Source: Brachyspira pilosicoli (GTDB lineage Bacteria > Spirochaetota > Brachyspiria > Brachyspirales > Brachyspiraceae). From it: DNA of 64,000 bases. The notes beneath the pieces were generated by a model, which worked only from the letters and a program-made list of their open reading frames with translations, did no database searches and was not told the origin of the DNA. The stretch lies in contig NZ_JAWLPU010000001.1 in assembly GCF_036997485.1 (NCBI RefSeq), forward strand, positions 496,001 through 560,000, given 5' to 3'. Shown here in pieces: positions 34,119-43,100 of the stretch (position 1 is its first letter; each line of letters starts with the position of its first letter). The translations under genes were made by a program, and so were the position numbers.

Positions 34119-36089
34119 TCAAGCAATAGCCTTTTTCTTTCTTGTTAATATTTGAAGTATTACAAGGACTGCTATTAAAACTATACCTATTATGTCCGTA
34201 TAAATTTCAGGATATATAGAAAGAAGACCAGCTATTATAAATAATATTCTCTCAATAATATTACATTTTCTAAATACATACCCCTCAAGCCCAGCAGATA
34301 CAGCAAACATACCAATAAGCGAAGTAATAAGTATAGGTATCACTTCAACAAAAGTAGTATTAATCATAAGTATCTGAGGATTAAATACAAACATATAAGG
34401 TATAATAAAAGCACCTATAGAAAGCTTCGTAGCCTCAAAACCAGTCTTAAGCGGGTCCGATTTAGCAATAGCAGCACCAGCCATAGCAGCCAAAGCAACA
34501 GGAGGCGTAACATCGGCTATAATACCAAAATAAAATACAAACATGTGAGCCGCTAAAGGTTCAAAGCCAAGACCTATTATAGCACCAGCAGCAATAGTAG
34601 AAGTAATTAAATAATTCGCAGTAGTAGGAACGCCCATACCAAGTATAATAGAACTAATCATAGTAAGCATAAGAAGAAGTATAGATATTCCGCCTGATAT
34701 AGATATAAGCCCTGCGCCAATTTTTAAACCTAAGCCTGTTAATGTAATAACCCCTATTATAATGCCCGCCATAGCACAAGCAACAGCAACACTTATAATG
34801 TTTCTTGCTCCATTGACAAATACATCTATTAAGTCATTAAAAGTAAAACTTCTCTCTCTCTTAAGAATTATATCAACTATAGAGTTAACAACAGCAACTA
34901 AACCTGCAGCTATTATCCCCATAAGCCCTGCATATATAGCAGTCTTTCCAAGAACAAAGAAATATATTATGGTAGCAAGAGGAATCACTAAATAACCTTT
35001 CTTCATTAAGAGCTCTCCAATCTTTGGAAGAGAATCTTTTGATAAACCTTTAAGTCCAGTCTTTTTAGCCTCCAAATGCACCATTATAAATATACCAGTA
35101 AAATAAAGTATAGCAGGTATAATAGCAGCCTTAGCAACTTCCTTATAAGGTATCCCCAAACTCTCAGCCATCAAAAAAGAAGCAGCACCCATTATAGGAG
35201 GCATAAGCTGTCCGCCTGTAGAAGCAGAGGCCTCAACAGCTCCCGCAAACTCTGGTCTATATCCTAAAGACTTCATCATAGGTATAGTAAAACTTCCAGT
35301 ACCAACAGTATTAGAAACAGAACTTCCAGAAACAGTACCAAACATAGCACTTGTAAGTACAGCAACCTTTGCAGGACCTCCGTCATAACTTCCAGCTATA
35401 GCATTACATATATCTATAAAAAATTGACCTATTCCCGTCTTATCAAGCAAAGCACCAAAAAATATAAACAAAAATATAAATGTAGCAGAAGCTCCAATAG
35501 GTGTGCCCATTATGCCTTCAGTGTTATAATATAAATGTGAAACAAGTCTTTGTATAGAATATCCCCTGTGATTTAAAAATCCCGGTGCATACGCTCCAAA
35601 TAAAGCATAAACTATAAAAACTAATGATATTATAAGTATAGGGGTCCCCACTATTCTTCTGCAAGCTTCAAACAAAATTAATATACCAATTATACCTATA
35701 ATAATATCAGTAGCGTTATATATACCTGCCCTTCTTACTAAACTGTCAAAATTAATAGTAATATACAGCCAAGAACAAGCACCAACTATTGCAATTATTA
35801 CATCATACCAAGGAAGTTTATCTTTAGGCATATCCTTCATAGCAGGAAAAAGTAAATATGCAAGCGCCATAACAAAAGCTAAATGTGTAGCCCTCACCAC
35901 CTGAGCAGTTATCTTACCAGATAAAATAGAATAAAGCTGAAACAAACAAAAAACTACAGATATAATTATAATTAAATACTTCTTCCAATCTTTAAATCTT
36001 CTGTATCTCGATTCACTGTCATATTTGCTCATATAATCATCTAACTCTTCTGCCGTTACATGTATAATATCATGATTATTATGCTTCAT
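34119..36089 (-). CDS. TRAP transporter fused permease (DctQM type, TAXI-associated)
   Basis: A 656-residue integral membrane protein that joins a small four-helix part to a large twelve-helix part, the usual fused permease of TAXI-type TRAP systems. Segments such as TSAMFGTVSGSSVSNTVGTG and ILGMGVPTTANYL are typical of the large subunit. It moves substrate brought by the binding protein using a sodium gradient. Its start overlaps the end of the DUF1850 gene by 4 bases. The substrate is unknown. Confidence 0.93.
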   Translation of the reverse strand: MKHNNHDIIHVTAEELDDYMSKYDSESRYRRFKDWKKYLIIIISVVFCLFQLYSILSGKITAQVVRATHLAFVMALAYLLFPAMKDMPKDKLPWYDVIIAIVGACSWLYITINFDSLVRRAGIYNATDIIIGIIGILILFEACRRIVGTPILIISLVFIVYALFGAYAPGFLNHRGYSIQRLVSHLYYNTEGIMGTPIGASATFIFLFIFFGALLDKTGIGQFFIDICNAIAGSYDGGPAKVAVLTSAMFGTVSGSSVSNTVGTGSFTIPMMKSLGYRPEFAGAVEASASTGGQLMPPIMGAASFLMAESLGIPYKEVAKAAIIPAILYFTGIFIMVHLEAKKTGLKGLSKDSLPKIGELLMKKGYLVIPLATIIYFFVLGKTAIYAGLMGIIAAGLVAVVNSIVDIILKRERSFTFNDLIDVFVNGARNIISVAVACAMAGIIIGVITLTGLGLKIGAGLISISGGISILLLMLTMISSIILGMGVPTTANYLITSTIAAGAIIGLGFEPLAAHMFVFYFGIIADVTPPVALAAMAGAAIAKSDPLKTGFEATKLSIGAFIIPYMFVFNPQILMINTTFVEVIPILITSLIGMFAVSAGLEGYVFRKCNIIERILFIIAGLLSIYPEIYTDIIGIVLIAVLVILQILTRKKKAIA

Positions 36090-36577
36090 TTACTCCCCCT
36101 TATAATATTTTTTATTAAATCAATTAATGACACTTTTATATATTTTATCTTTATGTTCGTTTGAGGTTTAAATAAACCTTTAAGCATTATTTCATTATCA
36201 TCTACTGTTATGCTGTGCTCAGCAATAATGCCCACAAATAAATAAAAATCTTTAATAACTCTATTTATGCTATTAATTTCTATATAATCATCTCTAATGA
36301 TAATATTTTCATTATTTTCAGGTTCAGCTATACCGGCACCATAAGAAACGAAAGTTGTTTTACTTAATATTATATTATATTTATCATCTATAATATAATA
36401 ATCTCTAACTCTGCCTTTATTAACAGAATGCGTATATGAAATTATAAATTCTTTTTTTATTAAATTAAATATATATTTATTATTATCTTTTACGCTTTCT
36501 AATACTAATCTCGGAAAAATAGGAATAATAGCAGTAAAAAGCAGCAAAGATAATAATAGTATAATAACTTTTTTCAT
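36086..36577 (-). CDS. DUF1850 protein associated with TAXI-TRAP transporters
   Basis: A 163-residue protein with an N-terminal hydrophobic segment and the DUF1850 motif FIISYTHSVNKGRVRDYYII. The family is regularly found between TAXI binding proteins and fused TRAP permeases, as here (17 bases after one and 4 overlapping the other). It is probably exported or membrane anchored. Its role in transport is not established. Confidence 0.85.
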   Translation of the reverse strand: MKKVIILLLSLLLFTAIIPIFPRLVLESVKDNNKYIFNLIKKEFIISYTHSVNKGRVRDYYIIDDKYNIILSKTTFVSYGAGIAEPENNENIIIRDDYIEINSINRVIKDFYLFVGIIAEHSITVDDNEIMLKGLFKPQTNIKIKYIKVSLIDLIKNIIRGSK

Positions 36578-36594
36578 AAAATAATATAATTATA

Positions 36595-37542
36595 TTATTT
36601 TACTTGGTATCCTAATTCTTGATAATATTTTAAAGCACCGCTGTGGAAAGGTATGGATATTCCTTCATAAGATTGAGCTGCATTTAATTCCTCTCCCTTA
36701 GCATGTGCCGTAATTAAATCTTCTTGTTTATCAAATAAAGTCTTTAACATATTATAAACATCTTCTTCAGGTATATTGTTATTAACAGCTATTGTAGCTT
36801 TTACAGCAACAGCTTTAGTATCATTAGTAACACCTTTATAAGTGTTAGCAGGTATCATTACTTCTGTATAATAATTATATTTCTTCATTATATCAGCAAT
36901 CTCAACATCATCTAAACCAATCATCACTATGTCAGTAGATAATGACAATTCTTGCAAAGCAGCATTAGGAATTCCTGCCACTATAAAACAAGCATCTAAT
37001 GTGCCATTTTGTAAACCATCGCTAGACTCTTTAAAAGAAAGACTTGATTTTTGTATATCATTAAAAGTTAAACCATAAGCTTCTAATATCTGTTTAGCAT
37101 TAAATTCAACACCGCTTCCAGCATCTCCAACAGATACCCTCTTTCCTTTCATGCTTGCTATATTAGTAATGCCGCTTGCTTTTGTAGCAGCTATTTGAAC
37201 AATCTCAGGATATAATGTAAGCATTGCAGAAAAATTAGTTAAAACCTCTCCGTCAAAAATATCACTTCCATTATAAGCATAATACATAACATCATTCTGA
37301 ACCAAAGCTAAATCTGCTTCATGCATATCTAATAATCTTAAATTCTCAGCAGAAGCACCAGTAGACTGAGCAGTAACATTCATAGCCTCTATGTTGCTAT
37401 TCCATATATTGGCAATAGCTCCTCCAAATGAATAATACGTACCGCTAGTACCTCCTGTAGCAAAAATGTAATTCTTATTATTACTCTTACTACAGCTAAT
37501 TAATAGCAATAATGAGCTAAAAATAACAATAAATTTTTTCAT
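36595..37542 (-). CDS. TAXI-family TRAP solute-binding lipoprotein
   Basis: A 315-residue protein with a lipoprotein signal (LLLLISC, Cys17). The TAXI-family opening IFATGGTSGTYYSFGGAIA follows. It then has VSVGDAGSGVEFNAKQILE, typical of glutamate/aspartate-like binding proteins in this family. I use the ATG at 37542 with GAGGGGA upstream, not the one at 37557. It delivers substrate to the fused permease encoded two genes downstream. Ligand identity is unknown. Confidence 0.92.
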   Translation of the reverse strand: MKKFIVIFSSLLLLISCSKSNNKNYIFATGGTSGTYYSFGGAIANIWNSNIEAMNVTAQSTGASAENLRLLDMHEADLALVQNDVMYYAYNGSDIFDGEVLTNFSAMLTLYPEIVQIAATKASGITNIASMKGKRVSVGDAGSGVEFNAKQILEAYGLTFNDIQKSSLSFKESSDGLQNGTLDACFIVAGIPNAALQELSLSTDIVMIGLDDVEIADIMKKYNYYTEVMIPANTYKGVTNDTKAVAVKATIAVNNNIPEEDVYNMLKTLFDKQEDLITAHAKGEELNAAQSYEGISIPFHSGALKYYQELGYQVK

Positions 37543-37847
37543 AACAATTCCCCTCAATTAACATAATTTACTTGACTATAATATAATTTATTGCCAAAAA
37601 GTCAATATTACTATTCATAATAATAAAAGATTTTTATATATTTTTATTATACAATAATTCACATATTAAAACATAATGTTAGTACAATAAAACTTTATTA
37701 ACAGCTATTATAATACACATAAAGTCTTTTAATAAAAATATTTTTGTTAAAAAAATTTAAAAAAAATGCAAAATAAATTTGACTTTAATTATAATATACC
37801 TATACTATGTACATATAAAAACAATAAAAAATGTGGGAGATTTATTT

Positions 37848-39542
37848 ATGAAAAAAATACTAATAGTTGGAGGAGTAGCCGGCGGAGCTTCTGCTGCTGC
37901 AAGACTTAGGAGATTAAACGAAGAAGATAAAATCATATTATTTGAAAAAGGTCCGCATGTTTCTTTTTCCAACTGTTCTCTTCCTTATTATGTCGGAGGC
38001 CTCATACCAAATGAGGAAACTTTACTTTTAATGTCTCCCGAAAAGTTTTTGAAACAGTTTAACGTAGATGCTAGGGTTAATAGCGAGGTAGTATCAATAG
38101 ACAGAGAGAAGAAAGAAGTTACGGTGATAAGCGAGGGTAAGGAATATAAAGAAAGCTACGATAAACTTATATTATCTATGGGTGCTAAACCTATAGTTCC
38201 TCCGATTAAAGGAATTGAAAAGGTTAACATTTTTACTGTTAGAAATGTTGTTGATATAGCTAAAATACATTCTTTCTTAGGCGGCAAAAAAAATGCTAAG
38301 GTTGCTGTTATTGGCGGCGGTTTCATTGGTATAGAGATGGCTGAAAACATTAAAGAAGCTGGTCATGATGTAACTATTATAGAAGCTTTGCCTCAAATTA
38401 TGAAGCCTTTCGATTATGATATGGTTCAGATTCTTCATAGAGAACTTATAGATAATGGTGTTAATTTAATAGTAGAAGATAAAGTTGATAGTTTTGAAGA
38501 GAATACTGTTGTGCTTGCTTCTGGTAAAAAAATAGAGGCTGATGCTGTTATACTTGCCATAGGTGTTGCGCCTGAAACTGATATTGCTGTTAAGGCTGGT
38601 ATTGAACTTGGCAAAACTAAATCTATTAAAGTTGATGCTAATTATAGAACTAATGATAAAGATATTTATGCTATAGGAGATGTTATAGAAATTTACGGAG
38701 CTTTATGTCAGGATTATTACAGACTTGCTTTAGCTGGTCCTGCTCAAAAACAAGCCCGTGCTGTAGCTGACCATATTAATGGAAGAACTGTTGACAACAG
38801 AGGATATATTGGTTCTTCTGTAATTAAAGTATTCAGATATAATGGTGCTTCTACTGGACTTTCTGAAGGCTATATTAAAGCTATGAATTTAAATATTAAT
38901 TATGACACTGTAGACATCATACCTTTTGATAGTGTTTCTATTATGCCTACTGCTAAACTTTTACATTTCAAATTAATATATGAAGTGCCTACTGGTAAAG
39001 TATTGGGTGCTCAGGCTATTGGCAGAGGAAATGTTGATAAAAGAATAGATGTTATTGCTACATTAATAAAATTCGGCGGTACTATTTATGATTTGAAAGA
39101 TTTAGAATTATGTTATGCTCCTTCTTTCGGTACTGCTAAAGATGTTGTTAACTTTGCTGGTTATGTTGCTTCTAACTTAATGAATGGAGATTTCAAACAA
39201 ATACATTATAGTGATGTAAGAAATATTTTAGAAAAAGACCCTGAAGCTTATTTCTTGGATGTAAGACTTAAAGAAGATTTTGAAGCTGGTCATTTAGAAA
39301 AAGCTGTTAATATACCGCTTGGTGCTTTAAGAAGCAGATTCGACGAAGTACCTAAAGACAGACCTGTTTATATTACATGTAAAACTGGATTAACTAGTTA
39401 TACAGCTTGTAAAATATTAATTAATTTAGGATTCACCAATGTTGTTAATGTTTCTGGTGGATTCATAGGTTTATCACAGTATGAATACTACAATGATAAA
39501 TTCTATAACAGAAAACCGATACTAACTAAATATTTTGCATAA
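37848..39542 (+). CDS. CoA-disulfide reductase fused to a rhodanese domain
   Basis: A 564-residue fusion. Residues 1-450 are an FAD/NAD(P)H oxidoreductase of the CoA-disulfide reductase/NADH oxidase type, with GGVAGGASAAARLRR and the single redox Cys43 in SFSNCSLPYYVGG. The C-terminal 100 residues form a rhodanese domain with Cys511 in ITCKTGLTSY. Such fusions reduce CoA disulfides or persulfides and polysulfide, and help an anaerobe cope with oxygen. The start at 37848 has GGGAGA upstream; the frame is open further without a site. A terminator follows. Confidence 0.9.
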   Translation: MKKILIVGGVAGGASAAARLRRLNEEDKIILFEKGPHVSFSNCSLPYYVGGLIPNEETLLLMSPEKFLKQFNVDARVNSEVVSIDREKKEVTVISEGKEYKESYDKLILSMGAKPIVPPIKGIEKVNIFTVRNVVDIAKIHSFLGGKKNAKVAVIGGGFIGIEMAENIKEAGHDVTIIEALPQIMKPFDYDMVQILHRELIDNGVNLIVEDKVDSFEENTVVLASGKKIEADAVILAIGVAPETDIAVKAGIELGKTKSIKVDANYRTNDKDIYAIGDVIEIYGALCQDYYRLALAGPAQKQARAVADHINGRTVDNRGYIGSSVIKVFRYNGASTGLSEGYIKAMNLNINYDTVDIIPFDSVSIMPTAKLLHFKLIYEVPTGKVLGAQAIGRGNVDKRIDVIATLIKFGGTIYDLKDLELCYAPSFGTAKDVVNFAGYVASNLMNGDFKQIHYSDVRNILEKDPEAYFLDVRLKEDFEAGHLEKAVNIPLGALRSRFDEVPKDRPVYITCKTGLTSYTACKILINLGFTNVVNVSGGFIGLSQYEYYNDKFYNRKPILTKYFA

Positions 39543-39562
39543 CTTCTTATATTGTTGTATAT

Positions 39563-39591
39563 GGGAGGCTGTTCTGGCCTCTCATTTTTTT
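39563..39591 (+). terminator. Rho-independent terminator of the CoA-disulfide reductase gene
   Basis: GGGAGGC pairs with GCCTCTC (one G-U pair) and is followed by ATTTTTTT, 20 bases after the stop codon. Confidence 0.85.
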
Positions 39592-39830
39592 GGCATATTC
39601 AAAAAATTATTGTTACTACATGTAATAATATATCATTTTTACATACATAAAAGATTTTTTTATGTAGTTTCCGGTAACATTTTTAAAAAATATCGTTATT
39701 TTTTATGTAATAAATTTGACCTTTTATATATAAATGGTATCTTTAAAAAAATATGTTATAAAAAAATAGCCTATATACAACAAAATATCAATATAATAAG
39801 AACACAGCAATATTAAGAGGTTTATGCAAA

Positions 39831-40850
39831 ATGAAAAAAATTATAATATTTATTTTAATTGCAGCTTTAATGCTTTTCTCATGCAAAAATAATTCAACAA
39901 ATGCAGACACTTCATCAGATAATAATAATGGAAGCAACATAGGTGGAAATAATAATGATGGAAACAATGAAGGCTCTATTACAATTCCGCCTCAAATAGA
40001 AAAATATGCCATAGATATAGCTAGTGCAACTACTAAAACAATTGAAGAAGCTTTAATAAAATATGAGGCTGACCATAGCGGAGAATATAAATTAATATTT
40101 AAAGGTACTTCAACTGCTCAATATGATTGGGTTGGAGGAAAATCAATAGCAGGATTTCTTAATGAAATATCGTTAAAAAGTATCAGTGTTATTGTATCTT
40201 TAGAATATGTTAATTTCCCAAATGATAAATTAAACGACTATATATTGGGTGGAATTCAAAATTATAATAGAAATGTAGTTAAAGTAATTCTTCCAGATAC
40301 TATAACAACTATAGGAAAAGATGCTTTTAGATGTGCAAATCTTACAAATGTAAATATGCCTAAAAACTTAAAAACAATAGAAAATACAGCTTTTTATGAA
40401 ATGAAAATGGAAGAGCTGATATTACCTGAAGGATTAGAAACTATAGGAGCTTTTGCTTTTTCTATATGCAGCAATATGCAAACTTTAATAATACCTGATT
40501 CTGTAACATCTATTGGAGAAGAAGCATTTGAAAGTTGCCAAAAAATAACAAAAGTAAAACTTCCTAATAATCTAAAAACTTTAGAAACGAGAGTTTTTTC
40601 AAGCTGTTATGCATTAAAAAGTATAACAATACCTTCTTCTGTTACAGAAATTAAAAGATCTGCATTTTATTATTCAATTGGGTTAGAAACTGTTACATTT
40701 TTATCACCTAATCCTCCTAATATTGAAGAATTAGCTTTTGATGGTACAGCTTTAAAAACTATTTATGTGCCAAAAGGAAGCGAAACACTATATGAAGCAT
40801 TAAAAGGTAAATATGGTATACCAGACAATGTTAATATAATAGGACAATAA
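39831..40850 (+). CDS. BspA-type leucine-rich-repeat lipoprotein (tandem copy 1)
   Basis: A 339-residue surface-type lipoprotein. The signal peptide ends in ALMLFSC (Cys18), followed by an Asn/Gly/Ser-rich linker (about 20-55). A conserved N-terminal domain contains TKTIEEALIKYEADHSGEYK, and about six TpLRR/BspA repeats follow, such as SIGEEAFESCQKITKVKLP. BspA-like repeats often mediate adhesion to host proteins; the target is unknown. AAGAGG lies 10 bases before the ATG. Two close paralogues follow at 20-30 base spacing and a fourth lies at 60062-61186. Confidence 0.88.
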   Translation: MKKIIIFILIAALMLFSCKNNSTNADTSSDNNNGSNIGGNNNDGNNEGSITIPPQIEKYAIDIASATTKTIEEALIKYEADHSGEYKLIFKGTSTAQYDWVGGKSIAGFLNEISLKSISVIVSLEYVNFPNDKLNDYILGGIQNYNRNVVKVILPDTITTIGKDAFRCANLTNVNMPKNLKTIENTAFYEMKMEELILPEGLETIGAFAFSICSNMQTLIIPDSVTSIGEEAFESCQKITKVKLPNNLKTLETRVFSSCYALKSITIPSSVTEIKRSAFYYSIGLETVTFLSPNPPNIEELAFDGTALKTIYVPKGSETLYEALKGKYGIPDNVNIIGQ

Positions 40851-40879
40851 TATACAACAATATAAGAGGTTTGTTCAAA

Positions 40880-41887
40880 ATGAAAAAAATACTTATACTT
40901 ATTTTAATTACAGTTTTAATGCTGCTCTCATGCAAAAATAATTCAACAAATGTGGACACTTCACAAGACAACAACGAAAACTCAAATAATAATAATAACA
41001 ATAATAATGGAAGCTCTACTGTAACTCCAGAAGAACTTGAAAAATATGGAATAGATATAGCTACCGCAACTACTAAAACAATTGAAGAAGCTTTAATAAA
41101 ATATGAATCTGACCACAAAGGAGAATATAAATTAATATTTAAAGGAAATTCAACTGCTCAATATGATTTTATAAAAGGATCATCTATAGCAGGATTAATT
41201 AACGAAATATCATTAAAAGATATAAATATAACAATAACTTTTGAATATGTTAATTTTCCAAATAATACATTAAATCCATATATATTAGGAGGCGGTCAAA
41301 ATCTGAATAAAAACATAGTAAAAGTAATTCTTCCAGACACTATAACAACTATAGGACATGATGCATTTAATTGCAATAATCTTCAAAATATTAATATGCC
41401 TAAGAATTTACAAACCATAGAGGATTCAGCTTTTTTCGAGATGAAAATGAAAGAACTTATATTGCCTGATGGATTAACAACTATAGGTAAATGTGCTTTT
41501 CGTGGATGTACTTTTACGAATCTAATAATACCTGATTCTGTAACATCTATTGGAGAGGAAGCATTTGAAAGTTGTGCAAATTTAATAAAAGTAAAACTGC
41601 CTAATAGTATAAAAACTTTAGAGAGAAAAGTTTTTGGAAGCTGCAACAAATTAAAAAGTATAACAATACCTGCTTCTGTTAAAGAAATAAAAATATTTGC
41701 TTTTCACTATGCTGAAGTTTTAGAAACTGTTACATTCTTATCTCAAACCCCTCCTACTATTGGAGATTATGTTTTTAATGGTACAGCTTTAAAAACTTTT
41801 TATGTTCCAAGTGGAAGTAAAACAGAATACGAAAAACTAAAAGGGAAGTCTGGCATACCAGATACTATAGAAATAATAGAACAATAA
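40880..41887 (+). CDS. BspA-type leucine-rich-repeat lipoprotein (tandem copy 2)
   Basis: A 335-residue paralogue of the gene just upstream, with signal peptide (lipobox VLMLLSC), an Asn-rich linker of eleven or more Asn in a row and the same N-terminal domain and repeats (SIGEEAFESCANLIKVKLP). I use the ATG at 40880, preceded by AAGAGG; the TTG at 40871 is not needed. The leader before the ATG is almost identical to that of copy 1, so the duplication included the ribosome site. No signal of a separate promoter is visible. Confidence 0.88.
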   Translation: MKKILILILITVLMLLSCKNNSTNVDTSQDNNENSNNNNNNNNGSSTVTPEELEKYGIDIATATTKTIEEALIKYESDHKGEYKLIFKGNSTAQYDFIKGSSIAGLINEISLKDINITITFEYVNFPNNTLNPYILGGGQNLNKNIVKVILPDTITTIGHDAFNCNNLQNINMPKNLQTIEDSAFFEMKMKELILPDGLTTIGKCAFRGCTFTNLIIPDSVTSIGEEAFESCANLIKVKLPNSIKTLERKVFGSCNKLKSITIPASVKEIKIFAFHYAEVLETVTFLSQTPPTIGDYVFNGTALKTFYVPSGSKTEYEKLKGKSGIPDTIEIIEQ

Positions 41888-41911
41888 TAAAATTAAGAGG
41901 TTTATACAAAA

Positions 41912-42880
41912 ATGAAAAAAATAATAATATTTGTTTTAATTACAGCTTTAATGCTACTCTCATGCAAAAATAATACAACAAATGTAGATACTGATAACAA
42001 TAGCGGCTCTACTGAAACTCAAGAAGAACTTGAAAAATATGCCATAGATATAGATACAGCCACCAAAGAAAATATAGAAGAAGCTTTGAATAAATACTAT
42101 CAAGATAAAGGAGAATACAAAGTAATTTTTAAAGGCACTTCTTTAAAAACCTATGATGGAATGCTTTATGGTACAACATTATCAGGAATAATAAAAAAAA
42201 TAAAATTAAATAATATAATAGTATCTCTTGAACATGTTAATTTTCCTGATAATAAATTAAATAACTATATATTAGGCGGCTGGCAAAATCTAAATGATAA
42301 TATAGTTCAAGTAATTCTTCCAGATACTATAACAACTATAGGAACTGGCTCATTTAATTGTATTAATATAGTAAATATTAATATTCCTAAAAATTTAGAA
42401 ACAATAGAAGATGAAGCTTTTTATAGCATAAAAATGAAAGAACTTATATTACCTAATGGAGTAAAAGCCATAGGAAAAACTTCTTTTTCTGGATGTGAGT
42501 TTATAAATATACTAATACCTGATTCTGTAACATCAATTGGAGAGAAAGCATTTGAAGCATGTAGAAAATTAACTAAAATAACATTACCTAATACTATAAC
42601 AACTTTAGAAAAATCGGTTTTATCAAGCTGTTCTTCATTACAAAGTATAACAATACCTTCTTCTGTTACAGAAATAAAAGATAATGCTTTCTATTATTCT
42701 AAAGTTTTAGAAAATATTACATTTTTATCTGCAGCTCCTCCTACTATTGGAAAAAGTGTTTTCAATGGTACAGCTATAAAAAATATTTATGTGCCAAAAG
42801 GAACTAAAACACAATATGAACAACAATTAAAAGGTAAATCTGGTATACCGCAAACTGTAAATATAGTTGAATTACAATAA
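41912..42880 (+). CDS. BspA-type leucine-rich-repeat lipoprotein (tandem copy 3)
   Basis: A 322-residue paralogue with the same plan: lipobox ALMLLSC, a shorter linker, the N-terminal domain (KYYQDKGEYKVIFKGTSLK) and BspA-type repeats ending in YVPKGTKTQYEQQLKG. It is the last gene of the tandem set, with AAGAGG before the ATG. Its N-terminal domain is closer in wording to that of the 60062-61186 gene (KYYKDKGEYKVIFTGTS) than to copies 1 and 2, which hints at exchange between the two loci. Confidence 0.88.
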   Translation: MKKIIIFVLITALMLLSCKNNTTNVDTDNNSGSTETQEELEKYAIDIDTATKENIEEALNKYYQDKGEYKVIFKGTSLKTYDGMLYGTTLSGIIKKIKLNNIIVSLEHVNFPDNKLNNYILGGWQNLNDNIVQVILPDTITTIGTGSFNCINIVNINIPKNLETIEDEAFYSIKMKELILPNGVKAIGKTSFSGCEFINILIPDSVTSIGEKAFEACRKLTKITLPNTITTLEKSVLSSCSSLQSITIPSSVTEIKDNAFYYSKVLENITFLSAAPPTIGKSVFNGTAIKNIYVPKGTKTQYEQQLKGKSGIPQTVNIVELQ

Positions 42881-42971
42881 AAAATTATATTTTAAACTAT
42901 AATTTCAATATTTTACTTGCTGAAAATGCTCTTTTATTAGAATATTGTATTTAAAACATTTCAATAATTAT

Positions 42972-43007
42972 AAAGGTAACATAATAAATAGTTATTATGT
43001 TACCTTT
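42972..43007. repeat. Perfect 16-bp inverted repeat with 4-base loop
   Basis: AAAGGTAACATAATAA (42972-42987) is followed by ATAG and its exact complement TTATTATGTTACCTTT (42992-43007). It lies between the leucine-rich-repeat genes and flgK. No T-run follows, so a classic terminator is unlikely. A possible flagellar sigma-28 -10 box (CGATAA, 43054-43059) lies between it and flgK; its -35 element is weak. Confidence 0.6.
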
Positions 43008-43100
43008 CGTTACAATAATGATAAAAAAAATGTAATAATTTTTTTTATAAATACGATAAGTATAATAACAAGCAGTAAACTATTTTTAAGGAGCACAATA

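Noticed and set aside
39535-39816. 93-codon plus-strand ORF after the CoA-disulfide reductase gene
   Set aside because: It begins inside the previous gene, spans that gene's terminator and has no ribosome site; composition is that of AT-rich intergenic sequence.
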